Of a stretch of DNA of 64,000 nucleotides, positions 16,993-25,527 are shown piece by piece; the first letter of the stretch is position 1; each line of letters begins with the position of its first letter. Under the pieces are notes generated by a model that searched no databases, was not told the origin of the DNA, and saw only the letters and a program-made list of their open reading frames with translations. The position numbers were made by a program, and so were the translations under genes. Source of the stretch: SIG480 sp045537045. Its GTDB lineage: Bacteria > Bacillota > Clostridia > Oscillospirales > JAAYXM01. Where the stretch lies: the NCBI GenBank assembly GCA_045537045.1, contig JAZSOS010000023.1, positions 1 through 64,000 of the forward strand. Direction: 5' to 3'.

Positions 16993-17021
16993 TTGACAAA
17001 CGGGCAGTTATATTTTATTAT
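16993..17021 (+). promoter_or_regulatory. Promoter of the TIM-barrel isomerase gene
   Basis: -35 TTGACA (16993-16998), 17-nt spacer, -10 TATTAT (17016-17021), about 40 bp before the start codon. Confidence 0.75.
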
Positions 17022-17062
17022 ATATAAGGTAAAAAAATTTTAAAAGATTTGGAGACATTATT

Positions 17063-17836
17063 ATGCTTAAAGCAGGACTTTGTTCAGTTACCTTCAGAAA
17101 TAAGACTCCCGGCGAGATTATTGAGCTTTCATCAAAGGCAGGCCTTCATTCCATTGAATGGGGCAGCGACGTTCACGTTCCGGAGGGCGATGTGAAGCTC
17201 GCACGTGAAGTTAAAAAAATGACCGAGGCTGCGGGGCTTGAAGTATCTTCCTACGGCTCTTACTATCGTCTCGGCACAAAAGCAGACATTGTTCCGTATC
17301 TGGAGAGCGCAAAAGAGCTCGGCACAGATGAAATAAGAGTCTGGGCAGGCGGTTTGCCGTCGGCATATTTTCTCCCCGATGCACGCGTGGCTCTTGTCCG
17401 CGAGGCAAAGGAAATAAGCCGCAAAGCCGCTGAGTACGGAATTACTATTTCAACCGAATGCCATGCACACACAATAACTGACACGCCCGAAAGCCTTATT
17501 ATGTATATGCTCGAGGTTAACGAGCCCAACTTCCGTACATACTGGCAGGCACTTTCTCATATTCCGGAGGATAAGCAGATGCACTCACTTAAAGCTGTCT
17601 ATGCACTGGGCAAGCTTACCAATCTGCACCTATATTATTTCAAGTATTTTGAAGGAGCCAGAGAGCAGACACTTCTTTCAGAATCCACAAACATCTGGAC
17701 AGAGCGTTTTTCATTATTTAAAAACGATGAAAAAGTACGCCACGCGATGCTCGAATTTGTCCGCGACGGTTCTGACGAAAGCTTTATTGCAGATGCAAAA
17801 ACCCTTGTTGAGCTTATCAATCAGGCAAATGCATAA
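17063..17836 (+). CDS. Sugar phosphate isomerase/epimerase, xylose isomerase-like TIM barrel
   Basis: Member of the AP endonuclease 2/xylose isomerase-like TIM-barrel superfamily; enzymes of this type isomerise or epimerise sugars, hydroxypyruvate or inositol derivatives using a divalent metal. Supporting segments are SVTFRNKTPGEIIELSSKAGLHSIEWGSDVHVPEGD at the N-terminus (read in parts), the metal-site glutamate in STECHAH, and TYWQALSHI and LHLYYFKYF later. Length 257 aa. The ATG has GGAGA eight bases upstream. It is a monocistronic unit between promoter and terminator; the substrate is not identifiable. Confidence 0.8.
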   Translation: MLKAGLCSVTFRNKTPGEIIELSSKAGLHSIEWGSDVHVPEGDVKLAREVKKMTEAAGLEVSSYGSYYRLGTKADIVPYLESAKELGTDEIRVWAGGLPSAYFLPDARVALVREAKEISRKAAEYGITISTECHAHTITDTPESLIMYMLEVNEPNFRTYWQALSHIPEDKQMHSLKAVYALGKLTNLHLYYFKYFEGAREQTLLSESTNIWTERFSLFKNDEKVRHAMLEFVRDGSDESFIADAKTLVELINQANA

Positions 17837-17851
17837 CCATACTTCCTTTGA

Positions 17852-17878
17852 AGCCGAGGCAGGTTGACTGCTTCGGCT
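17852..17878 (+). terminator. Terminator of the isomerase gene
   Basis: 11-bp stem with one G-U pair (arms 17852-17862 and 17868-17878), 5-nt loop, then TTTTTT. Confidence 0.9.
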
Positions 17879-17951
17879 TTTTTGCATAATATTTTCCTTT
17901 GTGTGCGCATATACATTTAAGGAAATCCCATACGAGGAGGACCTTTAAAAT

Positions 17952-18893
17952 ATGAGCGATACAGTTTTTTTACCGGAAGGCGCGCTTATACATACAGAAC
18001 AGAACTTAAAAAACATATCGTCGTACAATGCCTTGCGCGACGCAATGGAAAATGAACTCATCATAGAAGGCGAAGTCGCGCTGTGCGACTCTTCTCACAA
18101 TCTCACAGTTGATTTAAACGGATACACGGGCATAATTCCCCGCACTGAGGCAGCAATAGGAATTGAAGAAGGTTTAACACGTGATATTGCCGTCATTTCA
18201 CGTGTAGGAAAACCCGTTGCATTCATAATTCGGGGGATTGATAATGACAACGGAAAAATAAACCTTTATCTTTCAAGAGTTGCTGCACAAAAAAAGGCAT
18301 TACGGCATCTTATGACCGAAACGTCAGCCGGCGATATACTCCCCGCACGGATAACACACCTTGAGCCGTTTGGTGCTTTTGTTGACATAGGTTGCGGCAA
18401 CATATCACTTATCGGAATCGAAGCTATATCCGTTTCCCGCATTTCTCACCCATGCAACAGATTCCGCATCGGAGATGAGATTTTTTCCGTTGTAACCGGA
18501 ATGGATTTTGACAAATCTCGAATTTTTCTGAGCCACCGAGAGCTTCTCGGAACATGGGAAGAAAACGCCGCACGATTTGAGGTCGGGCAAACTGTTCGCG
18601 GGATAGTACGAGGAATTGAGGATTACGGCATATTTATAGAGCTCTCGCCAAACCTTTCAGGTCTTGCTGAATTCCGTCCCGATGTGAAAACCGGCGACTG
18701 TGTATCTGTTTTTATAAAAAGCATCCTTCCCGATAAAATGAAAATCAAACTCATTATCATTGATGTTTTCCGCGAAAAATTCGAGAGGCTTATAACTCCA
18801 TCAGATTATTTTATCACAAGCGGGCACATTGATATATGGCGGTATTCGCCGGAAAAATGCACAAGAAAAGAAATAATAAGCGTGTTTGAGTAA
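17952..18893 (+). CDS. S1-domain RNA-binding protein (ribosomal S1-like)
   Basis: Cytoplasmic protein of 313 aa built from S1 (OB-fold) repeats, likely binding mRNA or ribosomes. A degenerate first repeat spans about residues 35-112, a second about 125-197 (ILPARITHLEPFGAFVDIG), a third about 207-275 (VRGIVRGIEDYGIFIELSPN). Clostridia often carry such short S1 proteins in place of a long RpsA, so it may help translation initiation, but a role such as YabR-like binding is equally possible. The ATG has GGAGG eleven bases upstream. It is followed by a hairpin and stands alone. Confidence 0.85.
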   Translation: MSDTVFLPEGALIHTEQNLKNISSYNALRDAMENELIIEGEVALCDSSHNLTVDLNGYTGIIPRTEAAIGIEEGLTRDIAVISRVGKPVAFIIRGIDNDNGKINLYLSRVAAQKKALRHLMTETSAGDILPARITHLEPFGAFVDIGCGNISLIGIEAISVSRISHPCNRFRIGDEIFSVVTGMDFDKSRIFLSHRELLGTWEENAARFEVGQTVRGIVRGIEDYGIFIELSPNLSGLAEFRPDVKTGDCVSVFIKSILPDKMKIKLIIIDVFREKFERLITPSDYFITSGHIDIWRYSPEKCTRKEIISVFE

Positions 18894-18904
18894 AGGAAAA
18901 CTCA

Positions 18905-18935
18905 GGGCTGTCTCACTATAAACGTGAGGCAGCCC
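18905..18935. terminator. Hairpin terminator between S1 gene and DUF11 gene
   Basis: 12-bp stem with one G-U pair (GGGCTG-TCTCAC pairing to GTGAGGCAGCCC), 7-nt loop, between convergent genes. U-runs on both sides are poor, so efficiency is uncertain. Confidence 0.65.
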
Positions 18936-18955
18936 CTTGCAGTTTTAATTATGCG

Positions 18956-19807
18956 TTAAATTGTGCCGGTTACGGTGAGTGTTACTGAACCGGGATTTGT
19001 TACCCATTCGCCCGTTGCAGGATCCTGAATAAACGTTGCCGCCGGAACGGTTATAGCCCCGGGAACCGTTGTGAAAAGACCCGTTGCTTCATCGTAAGTG
19101 TAATTTTCAGGACTTGTCCACGTTGTACCATTATAGGTTACCGTAATTTCACTGAGTGCGGGATCGAAAGTATCCGTTATAACAACATCATCCGTTGCAA
19201 CTGCAGGCGTATTACCGGTATTTGTGATTACAAAGGTATAGGTGAGCTGTCCGTTTTCGGTTACTGTTGACGGAGAAACAGATTTTGTGATATCAAGAAC
19301 CGGACCTCTTCCCGCGGTGACAGTTTCACTTGCCGTAAGCTCCGTAATCCTCTCTCCCGAAACTGTTGCCGTATTTTCAATAGCCCCTCCGAACTCAGGC
19401 GGTGCAAAGCTGTTGATACGTGCAGCGTAAACAATTGTTGCGACACCATCCGGAGGAACATTTATTCCCGAAACAACAAGAGGAGGTCCCTCGGTAACTG
19501 TCGGCGCAGTCTGAAGAACTCCGTTTACAAAATACTTTACAGATCCATCGACGTATTCAAGTGGAGTGAGGGTAGTTCCGTTAAATTCATATGCGCCGAG
19601 ATCATCCGTAACAGAAAGACCTGTAAACGCAATATTGCCGGAATTTACAATGTTTATAACATAGGTTATCTCAGACCCTTGCGAATATTCATCTACAACG
19701 GCTGTCTTGGTAGCAGAAAGCACTTCAATAATCTCACCGGTGGTGATATTTGAATTAACCGTGCCGCCGCTGTAAGACAGGGTTGCCTGATTAAAAAATG
19801 TTGCCAT
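18956..19807 (-). CDS. DUF11 repeat protein without signal peptide
   Basis: A 283-aa protein made mostly of beta-sandwich DUF11 repeats: one at about residues 30-150 (KTAVVDEYSQGSEITYVINI), a second from about 165 to the end (LDITKSVSPSTVTENGQLTY, TNTGNTPAVATDDVVITDTF). Such repeats usually occur in secreted or wall-bound proteins, yet this one starts MATFFNQATLSYSGG with no hydrophobic signal and ends without LPXTG or membrane anchor. It is rich in Thr, Val and Gly, with very few Cys, Lys or Arg. The ATG has AAGGAG upstream. Function unknown. Confidence 0.85.
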   Translation of the reverse strand: MATFFNQATLSYSGGTVNSNITTGEIIEVLSATKTAVVDEYSQGSEITYVINIVNSGNIAFTGLSVTDDLGAYEFNGTTLTPLEYVDGSVKYFVNGVLQTAPTVTEGPPLVVSGINVPPDGVATIVYAARINSFAPPEFGGAIENTATVSGERITELTASETVTAGRGPVLDITKSVSPSTVTENGQLTYTFVITNTGNTPAVATDDVVITDTFDPALSEITVTYNGTTWTSPENYTYDEATGLFTTVPGAITVPAATFIQDPATGEWVTNPGSVTLTVTGTI

Positions 19808-19882
19808 AGCACTTCTCCTTATAATTTATCGGCAGACAAAACAGCCGCCAAAGCATTATATGCAAGAAGATGCCACAATGTT

Positions 19883-20443
19883 TTACAGGAATACTATTCC
19901 GCACACGGCACCGAAAATGATATACCATATAGGATGCTTTTTAAATATTTTATACAACGCAAAAATCACTGCAAAAATTACAAGCTGGCTCAAATCAAAC
20001 AGCGTAAAAACAGACGGGTTTTCCGCGAACTTGCCAAATGTAAATACTGTTACTGAAAGCACGCTATAAGCCGCAGTCGCAATAAGACCGGAAACAGCGG
20101 CACGGATGCCGTAAAGCCCGCTTTTGACAAGCTTGTTGTCCTGAAAACGTGCATATGAACGGGCAATGGTAAGTATTATAACAAATGACGGAAGAACAAG
20201 AGAAAGTGTTGCTAAAATGCCACCAAGCACTCCGTATTTTTCAAAGCCGACATATGTTGCCATATTGACGCCGATAGGCCCCGGCGTTGATTCACTGACG
20301 GCAATCATATTGTAAAAAAGCTCCGGTGAAATCCATCTGCGGTCTACGATAAACTGCTGCATAATCGGTATAGCAGCAAGTCCGCCACCTATTGCAAAAA
20401 GCCCCGTGAGGAAGAATGAAAAACATAAAGTAAATATATTCAT
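19883..20443 (-). CDS. Chromate transporter family protein, short half (second subunit)
   Basis: Half-size CHR membrane protein of 186 aa with about six helices and the family motifs FAIGGGLAAIPIMQQF and STPGPIGVNMATYVG. In this family two short proteins together make the equivalent of one long ChrA; long members export chromate, but most clostridial pairs have no tested substrate. The start overlaps the stop of its partner by 4 bp, indicating coupled translation. The C-terminal part is PIWYIIFGAVCGIVF. Confidence 0.9.
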   Translation of the reverse strand: MNIFTLCFSFFLTGLFAIGGGLAAIPIMQQFIVDRRWISPELFYNMIAVSESTPGPIGVNMATYVGFEKYGVLGGILATLSLVLPSFVIILTIARSYARFQDNKLVKSGLYGIRAAVSGLIATAAYSVLSVTVFTFGKFAENPSVFTLFDLSQLVIFAVIFALYKIFKKHPIWYIIFGAVCGIVFL

Positions 20444-20982
20444 TTTTTTAATATTCCTCCTTTTACCGAAATTCCTACAACAAGTGCAAAGAGAATAAGC
20501 CAGATGCTGTTTACTTTAAATACAACAACGGCAATAAATGCGATAACCGCAAGCGCAAGCCCTATCATATCCGTAACTGATTTTTTGCCTAAATCCCATA
20601 CTGCCGAAACAAGGATTACGGCAACGGAAATATTTATTCCCGCGAGTGCTTTTTGCACGTAAACATATTCGCTGAAATTTGAAATGAACGCCGCGATAAC
20701 TGTTATTATGATAAGAGATGGCGTGATGACACCTAGCGTTGCAAACAGCGCACCCCAAAATCCACGGCGGCGATAACCGATAAAGGTGGCCATATTGACC
20801 GCTATTATTCCCGGAGTGGATTGTCCTATTGCAACGTAGTTGAGCATATCCTCGCTCGTTATCCACCCGCGATCGGTTACAAACTCACGCTCAAGTATCG
20901 GAATCATAGCATATCCACCGCCGAATGTAAACGCACCAATTCTGAAAAAAATCAGAAACAGCTGTAAAAGATCATGTAACAT
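20440..20982 (-). CDS. Chromate transporter family protein, short half (first subunit)
   Basis: Partner of the downstream CHR half protein: 180 aa with motifs FTFGGGYAMIPILEREF and GQSTPGIIAVNMATFIGY, about six membrane helices. The two halves are related but not identical, and are expected to insert with opposite orientation into the membrane. It is the first gene of the pair and lies just left of the hpf terminator. Confidence 0.9.
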   Translation of the reverse strand: MLHDLLQLFLIFFRIGAFTFGGGYAMIPILEREFVTDRGWITSEDMLNYVAIGQSTPGIIAVNMATFIGYRRRGFWGALFATLGVITPSLIIITVIAAFISNFSEYVYVQKALAGINISVAVILVSAVWDLGKKSVTDMIGLALAVIAFIAVVVFKVNSIWLILFALVVGISVKGGILKK

Positions 20983-21012
20983 ACTCTTTTTACATCTCCT
21001 ATAACAATATTA

Positions 21013-21038
21013 AAGGCATCTGCAAAAGCAGATGCCTT
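21013..21038 (-). terminator. Terminator of hpf
   Basis: Perfect 11-bp stem AAGGCATCTGC with complement (arms 21013-21023, 21028-21038), 4-nt loop. On the minus strand it directly follows the hpf stop and is trailed by an AT-rich tract. Confidence 0.75.
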
Positions 21039-21049
21039 CTTATTAAATT

Positions 21050-21580
21050 TTATTCGTCTTCGATAAGTCCGTAGCCACCGTCGTGGCGCTTATAAACAAC
21101 CGAAAAACGTTCGTCATCATTTGCATTCTTGAATACGAAGAACTCATGACCCAGCAAATTCATCTGCAATATCGCTTCCTCAGCCGTCATTGGCTTTACA
21201 GAGAAGCGTTTTGTGCGAATAATCGAAAACTCGCGTTCTTCTTCAAGCGGCTCATCGTCAACCTGAAGAAGATTTTCAAAAGCACCGTCACGCAAGCGGC
21301 GCTCAAGGCGGGTTTTATTTTTTCTTATCTGTCTTTCAATCGTGGTCTCCGCAGTGTCAATCGCACGGAAAACATCCGTGTCTCGGCACGCGGCACGAAG
21401 GAGCATTCCGTCACTTCTGACGGTCACCTCAAGGCATATATGACCGCGCTCCGTTCTTGCCGTAATTGCGGCTTCTGCATCTGAGCGGAAGAACTTATCA
21501 AGCTTTGCAAGCTTCTTCTCTGCGTATGCACGAACATCGGGGGTAAACTCGTAATTTCTTTCTGCGTAGATGTACTTCAT
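21050..21580 (-). CDS. hpf: Ribosome hibernation promoting factor, long form
   Basis: Binds the 30S subunit and promotes 100S dimers, storing inactive ribosomes in stationary phase or spores. The N-terminal S30AE domain (about residues 1-100: FTPDVRAYAEKKLAKLDKFF) is followed by the long-form C-terminal dimerisation domain with IIRTKRFSVKPMTAEEAILQMNLLGHEFFVF. Length 176 aa from the ATG at 21578-21580, where AAAGGAG lies eight bases upstream; the longer open frame to 21637 runs over this ribosome site. It has a strong promoter and its own terminator. Confidence 0.96.
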   Translation of the reverse strand: MKYIYAERNYEFTPDVRAYAEKKLAKLDKFFRSDAEAAITARTERGHICLEVTVRSDGMLLRAACRDTDVFRAIDTAETTIERQIRKNKTRLERRLRDGAFENLLQVDDEPLEEEREFSIIRTKRFSVKPMTAEEAILQMNLLGHEFFVFKNANDDERFSVVYKRHDGGYGLIEDE

Positions 21581-21625
21581 GTGTGTCGCTCCTTTCGTAT
21601 TGGTACTTCTGTACCTCTTACTTAA

Positions 21626-21654
21626 AGTATAGCACACATGAATGTAAATTACAA
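21626..21654 (-). promoter_or_regulatory. Promoter of hpf
   Basis: -35 TTGTAA (21649-21654), 17-nt spacer, extended -10 TGCTATACT (TATACT at 21626-21631) on the minus strand, 45 bp before the start. Confidence 0.75.
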
Positions 21655-21715
21655 CAGACTTTTAGAAAAAATACACAAAAAATTTAAAATTCAAGGTTCA
21701 TTTTTAGCAAAAACA

Positions 21716-22558
21716 CTAAATAACAGCTGAGGCATGACGCGAGATATGGCATCCCATATTCACGACACACGGAAGACCCGCGATGTGAGTTGCATGCTGC
21801 TCTATGAAAACCGCAAGTGCCGTAACGGTGCCGCCGAGTCCCTGAGGCCCTATACCGAGCTTGTTCACCTTATGGAGTGCCTGCTTTTCAAGAGAAGCGT
21901 AAAGCTCATCAGGATGCTCACTTCCCACTTCACGCAAAAGTGCGCGCTTTGCGCATTCTGCAGCCATATCGACAGTGCCGCCGAGACCTACACCGACAAC
22001 AACGGGAGGGCACGGGTTTGATCCTGCTTTTGATACGGTTTCTACGATAAAGTCAACTATATCGTCTGTGGTTGCAGAGGGCTTGAACATCTTCATGGCA
22101 CTCATATTTTCACTTCCGAAGCCTTTTGGAGCAACAGTGATTGAAACCTTATCTCCCGGCACAATTCTGGTATGTAAAATCGCCGGAGTGTTGTCGTTTG
22201 TATTAACGCGACGGATTGGATCACCGACAACAGAAAGACGGAGCTTTCCGTCTACATACCCGCGACGTACACCTTCGTTTACCGCATCATAAAAGTCACC
22301 GTCAATAAGGTGAACATCCTGCCCTACATCTATAAAAACAACAGCCATACCTGTATCCTGACATGCGGGGATTCCTGAATCAGATGCATACCGGGCATTT
22401 TCACACATAACTTTGAAAATATCGCGACCTACGGGTGATTTTTCCTCTTCCATTCCATTCTCAAACGAAGCAACAACATCACGTGGAAGATGACAGCATG
22501 CCTCTTCACAAAGACGTGCAACCTCGCGCGTTATCTCATTTACCGAAACCTCTCTCAT
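21716..22558 (-). CDS. Class I fumarate hydratase alpha subunit (or tartrate dehydratase TtdA-like)
   Basis: Iron-sulfur hydratase subunit converting fumarate and malate. The 280-aa protein matches the N-terminal half of class I fumarases: a 4Fe-4S ligand in GIPACQDTGMAVVF, then CPPVVVGVGLGGTVDMAAECAKRALLR in parts, and the C-terminal CVVNMGCHISRHASAVI with a further ligand Cys. In two-subunit enzymes the beta subunit gene normally follows directly, but the next gene here is hpf after a gap without coding potential. It is the last gene of the prfA operon, 3 bp after trxB. Confidence 0.9.
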   Translation of the reverse strand: MREVSVNEITREVARLCEEACCHLPRDVVASFENGMEEEKSPVGRDIFKVMCENARYASDSGIPACQDTGMAVVFIDVGQDVHLIDGDFYDAVNEGVRRGYVDGKLRLSVVGDPIRRVNTNDNTPAILHTRIVPGDKVSITVAPKGFGSENMSAMKMFKPSATTDDIVDFIVETVSKAGSNPCPPVVVGVGLGGTVDMAAECAKRALLREVGSEHPDELYASLEKQALHKVNKLGIGPQGLGGTVTALAVFIEQHATHIAGLPCVVNMGCHISRHASAVI

Positions 22559-22561
22559 TTT

Positions 22562-23479
22562 TTACTTCCTTTCTGTTTCTGCAATATATATGCCTGCCAT
22601 ATGTGCGGCAACTGCGCCGTCTGCACATGCAGTTACAATCTGATAAGAAACCTTTTCCCTGATATCTCCTGCGGCAAAAATGCCGGGAAGATTCGTTACA
22701 GTATCCTCTTTTGCGTCAATATACCCCGAGGGAGTAAGCTTTATACTCTCTTTTATCGCATCGGTATTAGGCACACTGCCTATCGCGATGAAGCATCCGG
22801 AAATAGATATCTCTGTTTTTTGATCCGTTTTCACATTTTTAACGGTTACCGAGTTCACCCGTTCATCACCTTTTATGCACTCAACAACAGAGTCAAGAAC
22901 AAGCTCTATATTCTCTGTTTCTGAAACCTGCTTCGCAAGCGTTTCAAAACCGCGGAAGGTATCTCTTCGGTGAATAAGATAAACCTTGGTGCAGATTTTC
23001 GCAAGGTAAAGTGCATCCTCAAGCGCGGTGTTTCCGCCACCGACAACACACACCTCGCGGCCACGGAAAAAGTTACCATCGCACGTTGCACAATACGATA
23101 CACCAAGACCGCGATACTTTTCCTCTCCCGGAACCCCGAGGGCGCGATGTGAAGCACCGAGCGCAAGAATAACTGTTTTTGAAACAATATCTCCGCCGCT
23201 CGTTTTTACGGTATTGGAAAGCTCTTTGAAATCTATCTCGTTGACAGTGCAGGTTTTAATTTCTGCACCCAAATTTTTCGCCTGAGACGACATCTTAGAA
23301 GAAAGCTCAAAACCTGAAATGCTTTCAAAGCCTGGGAAGTTGTCTATTTCCGGAGTTTCTCCCATCTGTCCGCCCGGCATCATTCGCTCAATGACAACAG
23401 TTGACAGTCCTGCACGACGGGCATATATCGCCGCAGTCATCCCCGCAGGACCTGAACCGAGAATAGCAACATCGTACAT
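22562..23479 (-). CDS. trxB: Thioredoxin-disulfide reductase
   Basis: FAD enzyme that passes electrons from NADPH to thioredoxin. The FAD motif GSGPAGMTAAIYARRAGL is at the N-terminus, the redox-active CATC in SYCATCDGNFF near residue 135, the NAD(P) motif VVGGGNTALEDALYLA next, and GIFAAGDIREKVSYQIVTACADGAVAA (read in parts) near the C-terminus. Length 305 aa is standard for the low-molecular-weight type. It lies between the M18 peptidase and fumarase genes. Confidence 0.96.
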   Translation of the reverse strand: MYDVAILGSGPAGMTAAIYARRAGLSTVVIERMMPGGQMGETPEIDNFPGFESISGFELSSKMSSQAKNLGAEIKTCTVNEIDFKELSNTVKTSGGDIVSKTVILALGASHRALGVPGEEKYRGLGVSYCATCDGNFFRGREVCVVGGGNTALEDALYLAKICTKVYLIHRRDTFRGFETLAKQVSETENIELVLDSVVECIKGDERVNSVTVKNVKTDQKTEISISGCFIAIGSVPNTDAIKESIKLTPSGYIDAKEDTVTNLPGIFAAGDIREKVSYQIVTACADGAVAAHMAGIYIAETERK

Positions 23480-23506
23480 AACACATCATCCTTTGCAAAA
23501 TTTCAC

Positions 23507-24916
23507 TTAAAACTTTTCAAAAAAGGCAGATATCGCCTTATAAGTCATAAATACATCACTTTTCGCAACCGTTTCGAACGGAGAATGCATTGAAAGCACC
23601 GGTACTCCGGCATCAATCGTATCTATATTGCGTTCAGCCGTATACATAGCAACCGTGCCGCCACCGCCCTGGTCTACCTTCCCGAGCGCCGCCATCTGCC
23701 AGAGAACACCGCTTTCGTCAAAAAGCGAACGGAGACGTGCAATAAGCTCACTTGAGGCATCGCTTGCGCCTGATTTACCACGTGCACCTGTATATTTGCA
23801 CAAAGCAACACCGCAGTTTAAAAACGCAGAATTCTTCTTTTCACTTACTTCCGGATATGTCGGATCGAATGCTACAGTAACATCCGTTGAAAGACAGGTG
23901 CTGCGTTCATAACACGCACGAAGCGGAACTCCCTGTCCCTCACATATATCCTCCATAAACGTATCGAAGAAGTAAGACTTCATTCCGCTTACACCCTCAG
24001 AGCCTATTTCTTCTTTATCGGCGAGGACGCATACAGCGGTTTTTGATATATCCTTAGCATCCAAAAGCGCACGAAGAGACGGATATGCACAGACACGATC
24101 ATCATGTCCGTAAGCGCCGATAAGTGAGCGGTCAAATCCGATATCGCGTGCCGAAAACGCCGGAACAACACAAAGCTCTGCAGACAAGAAATCTTCTTCA
24201 CAAATTCCGTATTTTTCATTGAGTATGGAAAGGATATTAAGCTTTACTGCATCACTGTCTTTATCCGTCGCACCTTCTATCGGACGGCTTCCGCAAAGGA
24301 TATTAAGGCTTTCACCCGTAAATATCTCTCCTGCCTTTTTCGCCATCTGGTCTTTTCCGAGATGCGGAAGAAGATCTGTAATAACAAACTGCGGGTCATT
24401 TGCATCATTACCAACCGAAACATCTACCGTTTTTCCCGACTTAAGAGAAACAACGCCATACAATTCGAGAGGAATTGCCGGCCACTGGTATTTTTTTATT
24501 CCGCCGTAATAGTGCGTTTTGAAAAGAGCAAGCCCTTCACTTTCATAAAGCGGTGACTGCTTCAAATCAATTCTCGGAGAATCAATATGCGCAGCGGCGA
24601 TATTTGCGCCTTCGCTTAAGCTGTCCTTTCCTATAACAGCGAGAATAAGCGCCTTACCTCTGTTATTTCTGTATATTTTATCTCCCGGAGAGAGCCTCAT
24701 ATCGCGTGTATACGGAACAAATCCCGCCTTCTCCGCAAGGCGGATTGCCTCACGCACACAAAGACGCTCTGTTTTACCCGCATCAAGAAAAGCTTTATAC
24801 TCTTCACAAAACTCATCCAAGCCGCAAAGGTCAACATTTTCCGTAAATGCATTTTTATTTTTATACAAAAGCTTTTCGCGAAGAGCATCAAGCTCTTTCT
24901 TTTTAGCATCACTCAT
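23507..24916 (-). CDS. M18 family aminopeptidase
   Basis: Zinc aminopeptidase of the M18 family, cytosolic, trimming N-terminal (often acidic or hydrophobic) residues from peptides. The 469-aa product carries metal-ligand segments AAAHIDSPRIDLKQ and YGHDDRVCAYPSLRA, the catalytic CVLADKEEIGSEG, and the C-terminal PVLSMHSPFETVAKSDVF with the last His ligand. It overlaps the coaE stop by 8 bp and precedes trxB by 27 bp, inside one operon. Confidence 0.93.
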   Translation of the reverse strand: MSDAKKKELDALREKLLYKNKNAFTENVDLCGLDEFCEEYKAFLDAGKTERLCVREAIRLAEKAGFVPYTRDMRLSPGDKIYRNNRGKALILAVIGKDSLSEGANIAAAHIDSPRIDLKQSPLYESEGLALFKTHYYGGIKKYQWPAIPLELYGVVSLKSGKTVDVSVGNDANDPQFVITDLLPHLGKDQMAKKAGEIFTGESLNILCGSRPIEGATDKDSDAVKLNILSILNEKYGICEEDFLSAELCVVPAFSARDIGFDRSLIGAYGHDDRVCAYPSLRALLDAKDISKTAVCVLADKEEIGSEGVSGMKSYFFDTFMEDICEGQGVPLRACYERSTCLSTDVTVAFDPTYPEVSEKKNSAFLNCGVALCKYTGARGKSGASDASSELIARLRSLFDESGVLWQMAALGKVDQGGGGTVAMYTAERNIDTIDAGVPVLSMHSPFETVAKSDVFMTYKAISAFFEKF

Positions 24917-25517
24917 TATCTTTCTCCGGTCCTTTCGTGATTATGTTAAAAATTCTGTTTACTTCATTTTCCACAGCTTCTATATCTCCGCTGTTTTCGA
25001 TCATATAACCACAGCGTTCTGCATAAAAACTGTCCTCCGGCTGAGCATTTATCCTTGCAGATGCTGCCATGGAGTCTATGCCGTCACGCGACATTATGCG
25101 CTCGCACCGCAATTTTCGCGGAGCTGTAACGCCGATTGTCACATCGCATATTTCCGAAAGCCCGCTTTCAAAGAGCGCAATGGCATCAATGCAAAGATAC
25201 GCCGTGTTCTGCTCATAAAGACGCGCCATTTCGCGCTCGGTTTCTGCTATGACAAACTTATGAGCAATTTTGTTTAAATCCGTAAGCGCCTCAACGTCCG
25301 AAAAAACAATGGAAGCAAGAGTGCGTCTGTTAAGTTTCCCCTTCTCACACGCCTCCGGAAAGCGCGCACGAAGCTCACGCATCATATCGGGAGACTCGTT
25401 TAAAAGCTTATGATAAACAGCATCGGCATCAATTGTGTGGGCACCGTACTTACAAAAGAGTTCCGATACAGTGCTTTTTCCACTACCGCTGCCACCCGTG
25501 ATTCCTATTGTAAGCAT
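24909..25517 (-). CDS. coaE: Dephospho-CoA kinase
   Basis: Last step of coenzyme A synthesis, phosphorylating the 3'-hydroxyl of dephospho-CoA with ATP. The P-loop GITGGSGSGKST is at the N-terminus, followed by IDADAVYHKLL and the lid region RCERIMSRDG. I use the ATG at 25515-25517 (GAGGTGA five bases upstream); the open frame to 25598 would overlap tsaC by 71 bp. Length is 202 aa. The stop overlaps the M18 peptidase start, suggesting translational coupling. Confidence 0.96.
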   Translation of the reverse strand: MLTIGITGGSGSGKSTVSELFCKYGAHTIDADAVYHKLLNESPDMMRELRARFPEACEKGKLNRRTLASIVFSDVEALTDLNKIAHKFVIAETEREMARLYEQNTAYLCIDAIALFESGLSEICDVTIGVTAPRKLRCERIMSRDGIDSMAASARINAQPEDSFYAERCGYMIENSGDIEAVENEVNRIFNIITKGPEKDNE

Positions 25518-25527
25518 TAAGTTCACC

